Below are positions 18,043-28,008 of a stretch of DNA of 64,000 nt, in pieces. The stretch is from Ruegeria arenilitoris. GTDB taxonomy: Bacteria; Pseudomonadota; Alphaproteobacteria; Rhodobacterales; Rhodobacteraceae. Numbering within the stretch: the stretch's first letter is position 1; each line of letters opens with the position of its first letter. The DNA lies in contig NZ_WQDA01000005.1 of the NCBI RefSeq assembly GCF_013032855.1, positions 124,001-188,000 on the forward strand, given 5' to 3'. Made by a program: the position numbers and the translations under genes. The notes beneath the pieces were generated by a model, which was given only the letters and a program-made list of their open reading frames with translations, had not been told where the DNA came from and made no database searches.

Positions 18043-19005
18043 TTACAGATTTCTCCACTCGAAGAATCCGGGCCCGGCACGGTGCAGCAGTTCTGCCGCC
18101 ACGGCCCGGCCCATTTCCGCTGCGTCCTCCGTCGAACCGGTCTGGCTTTCGGTGATGGCATCCGATCCATCCGGGCGCAGGACCTCGCCGCGTAGGCGCA
18201 ACTGCCCATCGGCAAGTTCGGCCAGACCGGCAATCGGAGTTTCGCAGGACCCGTCCAGCGCGGCCAGCAACGTGCGCTCGGCCGCCAAGCGACAGGCCGT
18301 TTCAGAGTGATGAATGGCTTCCAGCATCTCGGCGGCCCGGTGGTCGTCCGCGCGGCGTTCGATGCCGATCGTACCCTGCGCGATAGCCGGCAGCATGTCG
18401 TCGGGCGAGATCGCGGTGGCAGGTACGTCCTGCATGTTCAGGCGGCGGAGGCCGGCCATGGCCAGGAACGTGCATTCGGCCACACCATCAGCCAGCTTCT
18501 TCAGCCGGGTCTGTACGTTGCCCCGGAACTCGACCACGTTCAGATCGGGCCGGCGGTGCAGCAATTGGGCCCGTCGCCGCAGCGACGAAGTGCCGACGAC
18601 CGCGCCTTCGGGCAGGTCATGGATCGAGTTGAGGCGGGGCGAGATGAAGGCATCGCGCACGTCCTCGCGCGGCAGGAACGTGTCCAGCACCAGCCCCTGC
18701 GGCTGTTCGACGGGCATGTCCTTGGTCGAGTGCACGGCGATGTCGATGTCCCCGCCCAGCATCGCCTCTTCGATTTCCTTGGTGAACAGGCCCTTGTTGC
18801 CGATCTCTTTCAACGGACGGTCCGCGTCGATCATGGCGCGGTTGTCGCCGGTGGTCTTGATCACCACGATCTCGAACGCCTGTTCCGGCAGATCGAAGGC
18901 ATCGCACAGCCGCTGACGGGTTTCATGGGCCTGGGCCAGCGCCAGCGGCGAACCACGGGTGCCGATCTTCAGCGGCGATGCGGGGGTGGGCAGGGTCAAA
19001 GTCAT
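18043..19005 (-). CDS. hemC: Hydroxymethylbilane synthase (porphobilinogen deaminase)
   Basis: HemC joins four porphobilinogen molecules into hydroxymethylbilane in heme, chlorophyll and B12 precursor synthesis. The 320-residue protein shows KIGTRGSPLALAQA near the N-terminus, VHSTKDMP, GTSSLRRRAQL and the cofactor-binding cysteine at 254 in GSCETPIAG. The ATG at 19005 gives the normal family length; the longer frame to 19164 would overlap the start of hemE on the other strand. It diverges from hemE, the next-but-one enzyme of the pathway, across a 106-base promoter region. Confidence 0.96.
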   Translation of the reverse strand: MTLTLPTPASPLKIGTRGSPLALAQAHETRQRLCDAFDLPEQAFEIVVIKTTGDNRAMIDADRPLKEIGNKGLFTKEIEEAMLGGDIDIAVHSTKDMPVEQPQGLVLDTFLPREDVRDAFISPRLNSIHDLPEGAVVGTSSLRRRAQLLHRRPDLNVVEFRGNVQTRLKKLADGVAECTFLAMAGLRRLNMQDVPATAISPDDMLPAIAQGTIGIERRADDHRAAEMLEAIHHSETACRLAAERTLLAALDGSCETPIAGLAELADGQLRLRGEVLRPDGSDAITESQTGSTEDAAEMGRAVAAELLHRAGPGFFEWRNL

Positions 19006-19111
19006 GGGCACAGCTTTAGTCGCGTCACATTGCCCTGACAATGGGGGCCACGCTTGACATTTTGCCGCTGAAGGCGGACCCGTTGCGCAAACCGGAATAG
19101 TGGGGGCTGAC

Positions 19112-20146
19112 ATGGCCGAGAACAAGAAACTGCTGCGGGCGCTGGCGGGCGAGGTACTGGACACGCCGCCGATCTGGATGATGCGACAGGCCGGACGCTA
19201 TCTGCCGGAATACCGCGCGACGCGGGAACAGGCGGGCGATTTCCTGTCGCTGTGCTACACCCCCGATCTGGCGGCCGAGGTGACGCTGCAGCCGATCCGC
19301 CGCTATGGGTTCGATGCCGCGATCCTGTTTGCCGACATCCTGCTGGTGCCGCAGGCGCTGGGCGCCGACCTTTGGTTCGTCACTGGCGAAGGGCCGCGCC
19401 TGTCGACGATCACGCAGCAACCGGATTTCGATGCGTTGAAGCCGGTTGATGCGATTCACGAGACCTTGTCGCCCGTCTATGAAACCGTGCGCATCCTGTC
19501 GCGCGAGCTGCCGTCCGAAACGACCCTGATCGGCTTTGCCGGCGCTCCGTGGACCGTTGCGACCTATATGATCGCCGGGCGTGGCACCCCTGATCAGGGT
19601 CCTGCGCACGCCCTGCGCGAGGAAAACACCGCGCTGTTCGAGGCGTTGCTGGACCGGATCACTGCGGCCACGATCGAATATCTGTCGGCTCAGATCGAAG
19701 CGGGGGCTGAGGTGGTCAAGGTTTTCGACAGCTGGGCCGGGTCGCTGAAAGGCGAGGCTTTCACCAAATACGCGGTCGAGCCGTGCCGGATCATTACCCA
19801 GGCGCTCAAGGAACGCCACCCGGGCATTCCGGTCATCGGTTTCCCGCGTGAAGCGGGCGAGGGTTATGTCGGTTTCGCGAAGGCCACTGGGTTCGATTGC
19901 GTGGCGCTGGACAACTCGGTTGCTCCGGAATGGGCGGCCGAACATGTGCAGGTGGATGGCTGCGTGCAAGGCAACTTGGCCTCGTCGCACATGGTCACCG
20001 GCGGGCAGGCGCTGGTGGATGAGACCCGCCGCATCCTGCGCGCCTTTTCCAAGGGGCCGCATATTTTCAATCTGGGTCACGGGATCACGCCGGATGCCGA
20101 CCCGGAGAATGTGCAGTTGATGATTGACACGGTCCGCGGCGGGTAG
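19112..20146 (+). CDS. hemE: Uroporphyrinogen decarboxylase
   Basis: HemE removes four carboxyl groups from uroporphyrinogen III to give coproporphyrinogen III. The 344-residue protein has the N-terminal signature [41 protein letters not shown] and GFPREAG blocks, and ends NLGHGI...DTVRGG. ATG at 19112 (MAENKK) is preferred to a GTG at 19100, which is close to the G-rich stretch that probably serves as ribosome-binding site. It is divergent from hemC. Confidence 0.96.
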   Translation: MAENKKLLRALAGEVLDTPPIWMMRQAGRYLPEYRATREQAGDFLSLCYTPDLAAEVTLQPIRRYGFDAAILFADILLVPQALGADLWFVTGEGPRLSTITQQPDFDALKPVDAIHETLSPVYETVRILSRELPSETTLIGFAGAPWTVATYMIAGRGTPDQGPAHALREENTALFEALLDRITAATIEYLSAQIEAGAEVVKVFDSWAGSLKGEAFTKYAVEPCRIITQALKERHPGIPVIGFPREAGEGYVGFAKATGFDCVALDNSVAPEWAAEHVQVDGCVQGNLASSHMVTGGQALVDETRRILRAFSKGPHIFNLGHGITPDADPENVQLMIDTVRGG

Positions 20147-20200
20147 GCGGCGCGGGAGGGGGCCAGCGCCCTCTTGGCCGTTGGCCAGATGAAGGGTGTG

Positions 20201-21295
20201 TCAGGTCTTCTTGAGAGCCTGAAGTTCGTTCAGAATTTCGGTCGTGTGTTGGCCGCGGGCCGGGCTGGGTTTCGGCTGCCATTGGTGGGTGGAGAAGCGC
20301 GGGGCGGCGGCGGCCTGCAGGGTGCCGTCTGCCGTGCGCCAGGTTTGGCGGGCGGTGTTCATCGGGTGGGTTGCGGCCTCGTCGGGGCAGAGCACTGGGG
20401 CGACGCAGGCGTCTGAGCCTTCGAACAGTTTGGCCCAATGGTCGCGCGGTTTGGTTGCGAAGATTTCCGCCAGGCGCCGGGTCAGGTCTGGCCAGTGCGT
20501 GCTGTTGTATTGTCGCTGGAACGCCGAGTCTTGGGACAGGCCCAGGATTTCCAGGAATTGGGCGTAGAATTTCGGCTCGAGACATTGGACCGAAACAAAG
20601 CCGCCATCCGCGCAGGCGTAGGTACGGCTCCAATGCGGGCCGTCCAGCAGGCTCTGGCCGCGCGTGTCGGACAGGTTGCCGGTCTGGCGCAGGCTCATCA
20701 GCAGGTTCATCATATGCGCGGACCCGTCGTAGATGGCGGCGTCGACCACCGTGCCTGTGCCCGTTGTGCGCGCGTTCAGCAGCCCGGCCAGTATGCCGGT
20801 GACCAGATACATCGCGCCCCCGCCGATATCGCCGACCAGCGTGGCCGGGGTCATCGGCTCGGCGCCCGGTGGTGAGCCGTACCAGAGTGCCCCCGACAGC
20901 GCGATGTAGTTCAGATCATGTCCTGCGGTGTCGGAAAGCGGGCTGTCCTGGCCCCAGCCGGTCATGCGGCCATAGACCAGCGCCGGGTTCAGGGCGTGGC
21001 AGGCTTCGGGCCCCAGGCCCAGCTTCTCCATCACGCCGGGGCGGAAGCCTTCGATCAACGCATCGGCAGTTGCGATCAGGCGCCGGGCGGTTTCGAGGTC
21101 GCCGGGGTCCTTGAGGTCAAGCGCGATCGAGCGCTTGCCCCGGTCCAGCACGGATCGGTCCGGCATGCCGGGTGTGACGGCGCCCCCCTTGCGGTGGATG
21201 GTCACGACATCGGCCCCCAGATCCGCCAGCATCATGGCGGCGAACGGGCCGGGGCCAAGACCCTCGATTTCGACAACACGGATTCCGTTCAGCAT
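20201..21295 (-). CDS. CaiB/BaiF CoA-transferase (alpha-methylacyl-CoA racemase-like)
   Basis: 364 residues from ATG 21295 with GAGGGAG upstream. The N-terminus LNGIRVVEIEGLGPGPFAAMMLADLGADV and the KRSIALDLKDP motif are typical of class III CoA-transferases. Asp in GHDLNYIALSGAL is the expected catalytic residue. The ending of the conserved core (GQHTTEIL) matches racemase-type members. It may be an alpha-methylacyl-CoA racemase or transfer CoA between acids; the substrate is not predictable. It converges on hemE. Confidence 0.88.
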   Translation of the reverse strand: MLNGIRVVEIEGLGPGPFAAMMLADLGADVVTIHRKGGAVTPGMPDRSVLDRGKRSIALDLKDPGDLETARRLIATADALIEGFRPGVMEKLGLGPEACHALNPALVYGRMTGWGQDSPLSDTAGHDLNYIALSGALWYGSPPGAEPMTPATLVGDIGGGAMYLVTGILAGLLNARTTGTGTVVDAAIYDGSAHMMNLLMSLRQTGNLSDTRGQSLLDGPHWSRTYACADGGFVSVQCLEPKFYAQFLEILGLSQDSAFQRQYNSTHWPDLTRRLAEIFATKPRDHWAKLFEGSDACVAPVLCPDEAATHPMNTARQTWRTADGTLQAAAAPRFSTHQWQPKPSPARGQHTTEILNELQALKKT

Positions 21296-21480
21296 GAGCA
21301 GCACTCCCTCGCGGCGATGCTGGCCGGGGCCCAGCAGGAATGCAAGACCGACCGGCAGCGACGCGGCGTCTGGCATCGGTCTGATCCGGAACGGGAAAAA
21401 TCAACAAACACATCGGAATACTTGCCAGCTTGGGGCCAGCGGCGTAGCGTGCTGTCCGGGGTGGATCAGCGAGGGGTAGG

Positions 21481-22755
21481 ATGCGTCTTTGGATCACGAT
21501 CAGTGCCGCCATGGTCTTGGCGGTTCTGGCGGCAATCATCCTTCTGCTGCACCCACCCGGCGACCTGCGCATGGCAGCCGGACCGGCGGGTGGTGCCTAT
21601 ATCGAAGTGGCGCAGGACTATTCCGATATCCTTGCCGAGGATGACATTCGGCTCGAGATCGTCGAAACCGCAGGGTCGGTCGAAAATGCGCGTCTCCTGG
21701 AAGACGGGGCTGTGGATGTGGCCTTCTTGCAGGGCGGCATCGAAGTTGACCCGGATCGGGCGCAGGCCATCGGGACGGTGTTTTTCGAGCCGATGATTTT
21801 CATGGCGCGCGAGGATGCGTGGATTCCGCCCAATCCCGCGCTGTGGCGTGGGTTGAGCATCAACAGCGGTGCGCCCGGGTCCGGCACCGCGGACGCATTC
21901 CGCGACTTCGAGCGCGCGGTCGGGCTGGCCCAAGAGGATAACGTGCATGTTGCACTGCCCTATGACCAGGCGGCCGACGCCTTGTTGGACGGAACGTTGG
22001 ACATCGCCGTCTTTGTCGCCCCGATCGAAGCCCCCTACCTGCTGGCCGCGTACGAGGTGCCGGGACTGAAGGTGCTGAACCTTGAACATGTCGAGGCGAT
22101 TTCGCGTCGTTTGTCCTATGCCACCGTGGTGACCGTACCGACCGGAGGCATGTCGCTGAACCCGGTTCTGCCGCCGCGCCCGGTAGATCTGATCGCTCTC
22201 GAGGCGCGGCTGGTCGTGCGGCCGGGACTGCATCCGGCGTTGGTCAATCGACTGACGATGGCGGCGATCGCCCTGCACGAGGCTCAGGGCATCATTAATG
22301 ACCCCGGGGCCTTTCCGGGGATCGAAGGGACCGCATTGCCCCTCAACAACACCGCACGGCAGCTGATACTTGAAGGGCCATCCACCTGGCATGATTGGTT
22401 GCCTTATTGGGTGGCGGCGCAGGTCAATCGGGTTTTCCTTCTGTTCCTGCCGTTCTTTTTCATCGTCCTTCCGCTGGTCCGGTTGTTGCCGCGCATCTAC
22501 GCCTATTTCCAACGATGGCGTGTCTGGCAGCACTACCCGGAAATTCGTCTGATCGAACAGGACCTGGCCGACAACCCTTCCGCGGAAGACCTCGTGCGGA
22601 TGCAAGGCCAATTGCAGGTGCTGGACGAAAAGCTGGCGGACCTACGGCTGCCAGCGGCCTACAGGCAAGGGCAGTATGATGCCCGTCTGCATCTGGAACT
22701 GGTGCAGAAACGGATTTCCGACATGCGGGCTCAGGATTCCGGGGGCGGCGGGTAA
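21481..22755 (+). CDS. TAXI-type substrate-binding protein with C-terminal membrane segment
   Basis: 424 residues. An N-terminal hydrophobic helix leads into a periplasmic binding domain of the TRAP-associated extracytoplasmic immunogenic (TAXI) type (MAAGPAGGAYIEVAQDY, VENARLLEDGAVDVAFLQGG, SINSGAPGSGT). Unlike simple TAXI proteins it has a membrane helix near residues 315-340 (FLLFLPFFFIVLPLVRLL) and a C-terminal cytoplasmic helical tail of about 80 residues. No TRAP permease gene is adjacent. It may sense or bind a small carboxylate or lipid-like ligand; function is not established. Confidence 0.8.
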   Translation: MRLWITISAAMVLAVLAAIILLLHPPGDLRMAAGPAGGAYIEVAQDYSDILAEDDIRLEIVETAGSVENARLLEDGAVDVAFLQGGIEVDPDRAQAIGTVFFEPMIFMAREDAWIPPNPALWRGLSINSGAPGSGTADAFRDFERAVGLAQEDNVHVALPYDQAADALLDGTLDIAVFVAPIEAPYLLAAYEVPGLKVLNLEHVEAISRRLSYATVVTVPTGGMSLNPVLPPRPVDLIALEARLVVRPGLHPALVNRLTMAAIALHEAQGIINDPGAFPGIEGTALPLNNTARQLILEGPSTWHDWLPYWVAAQVNRVFLLFLPFFFIVLPLVRLLPRIYAYFQRWRVWQHYPEIRLIEQDLADNPSAEDLVRMQGQLQVLDEKLADLRLPAAYRQGQYDARLHLELVQKRISDMRAQDSGGGG

Positions 22756-22839
22756 TGTGTGGAACACGGTTGCCGCAACGGCAGTTCGTGGATAGGTCTT
22801 TGGTCGAATATCAGACATTTAAGAAAGGGGGGTGGTCCC

Positions 22840-23364
22840 ATGCAAATGAGTGACACGCGTGAAATTCAGGCGGCGCCGTCCGATGTCTATGCGGCCCTGC
22901 TGGACCCCGAGGTGCTGAAAGCCTGCGTGCCCGGTGCGCAAGAGGTTTCGGGCAATCCGACGGACGGTTACGAGGCGACCGTGGTGCAGAAGGTCGGGCC
23001 GGTAAAGGCCACGTTCAAAGGCACCGTCACGATGCCCGACATGGTTGAGGGTCAAAGCCTGACCATCGCCGGTGAGGGCAAAGGCGGGGCGGCGGGTTTT
23101 GCAAAGGGCAGCGCCAGTGTCACGTTCAGCGCCAGTGACAGCGGTGGAACGGTTCTGGCCTATGACGTGGATGCCAAGGTTGGCGGAAAGCTGGCGCAGC
23201 TAGGCAGCCGTTTGATCGACGGCTTTGCCAAAAAGATGGCTGACCAGTTCTTCTCGAACCTTCAGCAGCATTTCGAAGGCCCTGCAGCGCCGGAAGAGGG
23301 CGGCAAAGACACCTCCGAAGGGGAAAAGAAAGGCTGGCTGGGTCGCCTGACCGGGCGCGAGTGA
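22840..23364 (+). CDS. CoxG family SRPBCC protein
   Basis: 174 residues. The first 145 match the CO dehydrogenase subunit G (CoxG) type START-like fold: [45 protein letters not shown], and [25 protein letters not shown]. CoxG proteins help anchor or assemble CO dehydrogenase-type complexes at the membrane. A charged tail ends in WLGRL. No cox catalytic genes are near, so the partner is unknown. ATG at 22840 follows an AAGGGGGG site; an earlier frame start at 22759 lacks one. Confidence 0.85.
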   Translation: MQMSDTREIQAAPSDVYAALLDPEVLKACVPGAQEVSGNPTDGYEATVVQKVGPVKATFKGTVTMPDMVEGQSLTIAGEGKGGAAGFAKGSASVTFSASDSGGTVLAYDVDAKVGGKLAQLGSRLIDGFAKKMADQFFSNLQQHFEGPAAPEEGGKDTSEGEKKGWLGRLTGRE

Positions 23365-23455
23365 AACCTGCGTTTGTGCGCAGAGGACTGTGCGGATTTG
23401 GTCTGTTCGGCAATCCTTTGGCGCGATACTGTCCCGGCCAGAACTGGGAAAACGC

Positions 23456-24385
23456 ATGACGACAATTCTTTCGATCAAGGATCTGCGCAAAACCTATGCC
23501 GGCGGGTTCGAAGCGCTGAAAGGCGTATCGCTGGACATCGAAGAGGGCGAGATCCTGGCCCTGCTCGGCCCGAACGGGGCGGGAAAGACCACCCTGATCT
23601 CGACGGTTTGCGGGATTACCACACCCACGTCTGGGACCGTCACAGTAGGGGGGCACGACATCCTCACGGACTTTCGTGCCGCCCGGCGCATGATTGGCCT
23701 CGTGCCGCAGGAAATTGCGCTGGAGCCGTTCGAGAAGGTCTGGAACACCGTGCGGTTTTCACGCGGTCTGTTCGGCTATGGGCAGGACAGTGCGCGGATC
23801 GAAGAGATCCTGCGCAAGCTGTCGTTGTGGGACAAGCGCAAGAACGCGATCAAGGAACTGTCGGGCGGCATGAAGCGGCGGGTTCTGATCGCCAAGGCTC
23901 TGGCGCACGAGCCGCGGGTGCTGTTTCTGGATGAACCCACCGCCGGCGTGGATGTCGAACTGCGCAAGGATATGTGGGCCATCGTCGACGAGTTGAAGGC
24001 TGCCGGTGTCACCATTATTCTGACCACCCACTACATCGAAGAGGCCGAAGCCATCGCCGACCGGATCGGTGTGATCGACAAGGGCGAACTGATGCTGGTG
24101 CAGGACAAAAACACCTTGATGGCGCAGATGGGCAAGAAGCAGATCGAGGTCATGCTGACCCGCACGATCTCGGACATTCCCGGCAGTCTGGCCCACCACA
24201 ATCTGGTGCTGAACGGGCAGGGCGATGCGCTGATCTATACCTACGACACCAATGCCGATCGCACTGGCATCACCACTTTGCTGAATGACGTGGCAGAGGC
24301 GGGGCTGGTGTTGCGTGACGTTCAGACCCGGCAATCGAGCCTGGAAGAGATTTTCGTCAACCTCGTGTCCGGAGATGCCGCATGA
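23456..24385 (+). CDS. ABC-2 type transporter ATP-binding protein
   Basis: 309 residues. Walker A GPNGAGKT is at 38-45, the signature LSGGMKRR near 134, and Walker [13 protein letters not shown] near 154, followed by the H-loop [13 protein letters not shown]. The C-terminal extension resembles the DUF4162-like tail of drug or polysaccharide exporters. Its stop overlaps the permease start by four bases (ATGA), so the pair forms one exporter; similarity is to the YadG/YadH type. Substrate unknown. Confidence 0.9.
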   Translation: MTTILSIKDLRKTYAGGFEALKGVSLDIEEGEILALLGPNGAGKTTLISTVCGITTPTSGTVTVGGHDILTDFRAARRMIGLVPQEIALEPFEKVWNTVRFSRGLFGYGQDSARIEEILRKLSLWDKRKNAIKELSGGMKRRVLIAKALAHEPRVLFLDEPTAGVDVELRKDMWAIVDELKAAGVTIILTTHYIEEAEAIADRIGVIDKGELMLVQDKNTLMAQMGKKQIEVMLTRTISDIPGSLAHHNLVLNGQGDALIYTYDTNADRTGITTLLNDVAEAGLVLRDVQTRQSSLEEIFVNLVSGDAA

Positions 24386-25143
24386 ACTGGTCCGCCATCG
24401 CCGCCATCTACCGGTTCGAAATGGCCCGGTTCTTCCGCACCCTCGCGCAGAGCTTTCTGTCACCGGTTCTGTCGACCTCGCTGTACTTCGTGGTGTTTGG
24501 CACTGCCATCGGCAGTCGCATCCAGGAGGTCGAGGGCGTCTCCTACGGCGCCTTCATCGTGCCGGGGCTGATCATGCTGTCGGTGGTGATGCTGTCGATC
24601 TCGAACGCGTCCTTTGGCATCTATTTCCCCAAGTTCCTGGGCACGATCTACGAACTGCTCTCGGCTCCGGTGAATTTCATCGAGATCGTGATCGGCTATG
24701 TGGGCGCCGCCGCGACCAAGGCGTTGTTCGTGGGATTGGTGATCCTGACCACCGCCACGTTCTTCGTGGACATCCGCATCGAGCACCCCTTCGCGATGGC
24801 CGCCTTTCTGATCCTGTCCTGCCTCAGCTTTTCCCTGCTGGGCTTCATCATCGGGATCTGGGCCAGCAATTTCGAACAGATGTCGTTGGTACCGCAGCTG
24901 GTTGTGACGCCTCTGATCTTTCTGGGCGGCACGTTCTACTCGATTTCGATGCTGCCGCCGGTGTGGCAGACGATCTCGTTGTTCAACCCGGTGGTCTATT
25001 TGATCTCGGGCTTTCGCTGGTCGTTTTACGGGCTTTCGGACGTGCCCATTCTGCTTAGCCTTCTGGCGATCCTGGCCTTTACCGGCTTCTGTCTGGCGGT
25101 CATCGGTTGGATCTTCAAAACCGGGTGGCGCATCCGCAGCTAG
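24382..25143 (+). CDS. ABC-2 type transporter permease
   Basis: 253 residues with about six membrane helices and the ABC-2 permease pattern ([65 protein letters not shown]). The LGGTFY...LP...FNP block is the family signature. It is translationally coupled to the ATPase gene by a four-base overlap and should form the membrane channel of the same exporter (YadH-like). Confidence 0.9.
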   Translation: MNWSAIAAIYRFEMARFFRTLAQSFLSPVLSTSLYFVVFGTAIGSRIQEVEGVSYGAFIVPGLIMLSVVMLSISNASFGIYFPKFLGTIYELLSAPVNFIEIVIGYVGAAATKALFVGLVILTTATFFVDIRIEHPFAMAAFLILSCLSFSLLGFIIGIWASNFEQMSLVPQLVVTPLIFLGGTFYSISMLPPVWQTISLFNPVVYLISGFRWSFYGLSDVPILLSLLAILAFTGFCLAVIGWIFKTGWRIRS

Positions 25144-25247
25144 GGCGTTGCATTTTTGCCGTGGCTGAACAGGATTTTGGTTCACGTCACGTTCATGGCA
25201 GGTGGGGTCCCTTGTTTAAGGGGCGGGCGCACTCTACATCGGCACCC

Positions 25248-26045
25248 ATGAAACTCAGCCTGCCGTTTCTCAACAAGCAGCCAACCGTGGCTGTCGTTCG
25301 CCTGTCCGGAGCCATTGGAATGGCTGGCCGAGCCTCGCTGAACGATGCCTCTTTGGCACCGGTTCTGGAAAAAGCCTTCCGCAAGGGAAAACCTGCCGCC
25401 GTCGCGCTCGAGATCAATTCGCCGGGCGGATCGCCGGTGCAAAGCTCGCTGATCGGTGCGCGGATCCGACGGTTGGCCGACGAGTTCAAGGTGCCAGTCC
25501 ATGCCTTTGTCGAGGATGTGGCGGCCTCGGGTGGTTATTGGCTTGCGGCTTCGGCGGACGAGATCTGGGCGGATGACAGCTCGGTTCTGGGGTCGATCGG
25601 GGTCATCTCCTCGGGGTTCGGAGCCCATGTTTTTCTGGCCCGTCAGGGGATCGAGCGGCGCGTGCACACCGCCGGGAAATCCAAATCGATGCTGGACCCG
25701 TTCTCTCCGGAGAAAGAAGAGGATGTCGCGCGTCTCAAGGGGCTTTTGGAGGACATCCACCAGAATTTCATTGCCTATGTGAAAGCTCGGCGCGGCAGTC
25801 GCTTGGACGAGGCCGCCGATCTGTTTACCGGTGAAATCTGGCTGGCGCGGCGTGCGCATGAACTTGGGTTGATCGACGGCATCGCGCATCTGAAGCCAAG
25901 GATGCAGGAAGTGTATGGCGACAAGGTCAAATTCCGGCGCTACGGGTTGCGCCGACCGATCTGGTCGCGGTTCGGAACGGACATGGCGCAGGACGCTATT
26001 TCCCTGCTCGAGGAGCGCGCGGCCTACGCGCGCTTTGGTATGTGA
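25248..26045 (+). CDS. S49 family serine peptidase (SppA/SohB-like)
   Basis: 265 residues, no clear signal peptide but a mildly hydrophobic N-terminal region. Motifs of short-form signal peptide peptidases are present: ALEINSPGGSPVQSS, VAASGGYWLAASADEIWA with the nucleophile Ser, GSIGVISSGFG, and the likely general-base Lys in HTAGKSKSMLDPF. It probably degrades leftover signal peptides or small membrane proteins. ATG at 25248 was chosen because the longer frame overlaps the ABC permease. The next gene starts two bases after its stop. Confidence 0.88.
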   Translation: MKLSLPFLNKQPTVAVVRLSGAIGMAGRASLNDASLAPVLEKAFRKGKPAAVALEINSPGGSPVQSSLIGARIRRLADEFKVPVHAFVEDVAASGGYWLAASADEIWADDSSVLGSIGVISSGFGAHVFLARQGIERRVHTAGKSKSMLDPFSPEKEEDVARLKGLLEDIHQNFIAYVKARRGSRLDEAADLFTGEIWLARRAHELGLIDGIAHLKPRMQEVYGDKVKFRRYGLRRPIWSRFGTDMAQDAISLLEERAAYARFGM

Positions 26046-26046
26046 C

Positions 26047-26217
26047 GTGATCGTCAAGGTCGTCATTCTGTTTCTGGTTGCCATGGGGGTCCTGGCGATG
26101 TTCGGAAAGCTGCGCTTTCCCGGTCAACAGCGATTGATTTCCGCGAAATGTCCGCGCTGCGGTCGGTTCCGGATCGGCAAGGGCCCCTGCACATGTGAGC
26201 AAGGAGGGCGTCGATGA
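26047..26217 (+). CDS. 56-residue membrane-anchored zinc-ribbon protein
   Basis: A small frame from GTG at 26047, immediately after the peptidase stop. One membrane helix (VIVKVVILFLVAMGVLAMFG) is followed by a short cytoplasmic module with CPRCGRFRIGKGPCTC, a Cys4 pattern expected to bind zinc. The stop overlaps the antiporter start (ATGA), so all three genes look translationally linked. Conserved small proteins of this layout exist in related bacteria, but no function is known to me. Confidence 0.7.
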   Translation: MIVKVVILFLVAMGVLAMFGKLRFPGQQRLISAKCPRCGRFRIGKGPCTCEQGGRR

Positions 26218-27164
26218 CGGCCTGGCTGCTTTCCGGTCTTGGCTTGTTGATCCTGCTGTTGGCCGGTGACGCGCTGGTGCGGGGTGCGGTGAATCTCAGC
26301 TTGCGCCTGGGTGTTCCCGCCTTGATCGTCAGCCTTACGATCGTGGCCTTCGGTACCTCAGCGCCTGAGCTTCTGATCGCCATCAAGGCCATCGAGGAAA
26401 ATGCGCCCGGTATCGCGCTGGGTAATGTCGTCGGTTCGAACACGGCCAACATTCTGCTGGTCTTGGGTTTGCCGGCCTTGTTGGCAACGATCCACAGCAG
26501 CGAATGCAACACGCGCAGAAACTACATCTTCATGTTGCTGGCCTCGGTTCTGTTCATCGGTTTGGCCTTTTGCGGAGAATTCAACCTGTTCAGCGGGGCA
26601 ATCCTGCTGGCGGGATTGGCTCTGATCCTGCTCAACGCCTTCCGAGAAGCGCACGCGCATCGCAATTCCTGCTCGGAAGAGCAGGACCTGGAAACGCTGG
26701 AAGAGGCCGACCCGGACATGCCGTACTGGAAGGTGTCGCTGTATCTGGTGCTGGGGCTGATTGGTCTGCCGATGGGCGCACATCTTCTGGTCGACAACGC
26801 GACCATCATTGCGCGGACCTACGGGGTCAGTGAAACGGTGATCGGGCTGACGCTGGTCGCGGTCGGAACCTCTCTTCCCGAACTTGCGACCACCGTCATG
26901 GCCGCGTTGCGCCGGCAGGCCGATGTTGCTCTGGGCAACGTCATCGGTTCGAACATGTTCAACCTTCTGGGCATTGTCGGTATCGCCACGCTGTTCGGGC
27001 GCATCCCCGTGGACCCCGAATTCCTGCAATTCGATCTTTGGGTCATGCTGGGCTCATCCCTGCTGCTGATCCCGTTCGTCTTCTTCAAGCAAGACATCAC
27101 CCGGGTCTGGGGGTTCATCCTGACGCTGCTGTACGTCACATATGTCGTGATCCTGTTGGCCTGA
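26214..27164 (+). CDS. Calcium/sodium antiporter (YrbG/CaCA family)
   Basis: 316 residues with about ten membrane helices arranged as two inverted repeats. The alpha-repeat motifs are VSLTIVAFGTSAPELLIA with GNVVGSNTANILLVLG in the first half, and GLTLVAVGTSLPELATTV with GNVIGSNMFNLLGIVG in the second. These bind the transported cations. The family exchanges Ca2+ (or K+) for Na+ or H+ across the inner membrane. It is coupled to the zinc-ribbon gene upstream by overlap, and the SDR gene follows 22 bases later. Confidence 0.92.
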   Translation: MTAWLLSGLGLLILLLAGDALVRGAVNLSLRLGVPALIVSLTIVAFGTSAPELLIAIKAIEENAPGIALGNVVGSNTANILLVLGLPALLATIHSSECNTRRNYIFMLLASVLFIGLAFCGEFNLFSGAILLAGLALILLNAFREAHAHRNSCSEEQDLETLEEADPDMPYWKVSLYLVLGLIGLPMGAHLLVDNATIIARTYGVSETVIGLTLVAVGTSLPELATTVMAALRRQADVALGNVIGSNMFNLLGIVGIATLFGRIPVDPEFLQFDLWVMLGSSLLLIPFVFFKQDITRVWGFILTLLYVTYVVILLA

Positions 27165-27186
27165 TCTGACTGAAAGGAGCCCCTAC

Positions 27187-27966
27187 ATGACCCGAGCACT
27201 GGTGACCGGCGCCGGCATTCGACTGGGGCGGGCCATGGCGTTGTACCTGGCGAAACGTGGCATGGACGTTGCCGTGCACCACGCAACCTCGGGTGCAGCC
27301 GCCGCCGAGACCGTGTCCGAGATCCAGTCGATGGGCCGCAATGCCGTGGCGCTGCAGGCCGATCTGCTGGACGAGGATCAGGTGCAGACCCTTTTGCCGC
27401 GCGCGGCCGAGGCGCTGGGCGGTCCGATTACCTGTCTGGTCAACAATGCGTCGATCTTCGAATACGACAACATCCGCACTGCCACCCGGCAAAGCTGGGA
27501 TCGCCACATGGACAGCAACCTGCGCGCGCCCTTCGTGTTGACGCAGGCCATGGCGGGCCAGGGTCTGGAACCCGAGATGGATGAGAATGACGAACCCGTC
27601 GCGACCGGCTTGATCGTGAATATGGTCGACATGCGGGTGCGCAAACTGACGCCTGAATTCATGTCCTACACCATCGCCAAGATGGGGCTATGGGCATTGA
27701 CCCGGACGGCGGCCCAGGCACTGACGCCGGCCATTCGCGTCAATGCCATTGGGCCGGGTCCAACCCTGCAGGGACATCGGCAAAGTCCCCAGCACTTCAA
27801 GACCCAACGCGAAAACACGGTCTTGGAACGCGGTGCAAACCCCTCGGATATCAACGCGGCTCTTGGGTATTTTCTGGACGCGCATGCGGTCACGGGCCAG
27901 CTTTTGTGCGTTGATGGCGGCCAGCATCTGGGCTGGCAAACGCCTGATGTAGTGGGCCTTGAATAG
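27187..27966 (+). CDS. Short-chain dehydrogenase/reductase, pteridine-reductase-like
   Basis: 259 residues, AAGGAG upstream. The Rossmann motif is TGAGIRLGRAMA (8-19) and the NNAS motif is present. The catalytic Tyr/Lys are in YTIAK, and a C-terminal VDGGQHLGW follows. The RLGR turn after the glycine motif and NNASIFEYDN resemble FolM/PTR1-type dihydropteridine reductases, so reduction of a pterin is possible, but other carbonyl substrates cannot be excluded. It appears to be the last gene of the peptidase-antiporter run and ends before the AT-rich region. Confidence 0.85.
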   Translation: MTRALVTGAGIRLGRAMALYLAKRGMDVAVHHATSGAAAAETVSEIQSMGRNAVALQADLLDEDQVQTLLPRAAEALGGPITCLVNNASIFEYDNIRTATRQSWDRHMDSNLRAPFVLTQAMAGQGLEPEMDENDEPVATGLIVNMVDMRVRKLTPEFMSYTIAKMGLWALTRTAAQALTPAIRVNAIGPGPTLQGHRQSPQHFKTQRENTVLERGANPSDINAALGYFLDAHAVTGQLLCVDGGQHLGWQTPDVVGLE

Positions 27967-28008
27967 GTATTGCCGCTGCAAGTTTTGCACCGCTCTCGAT
28001 CCTGTTAC

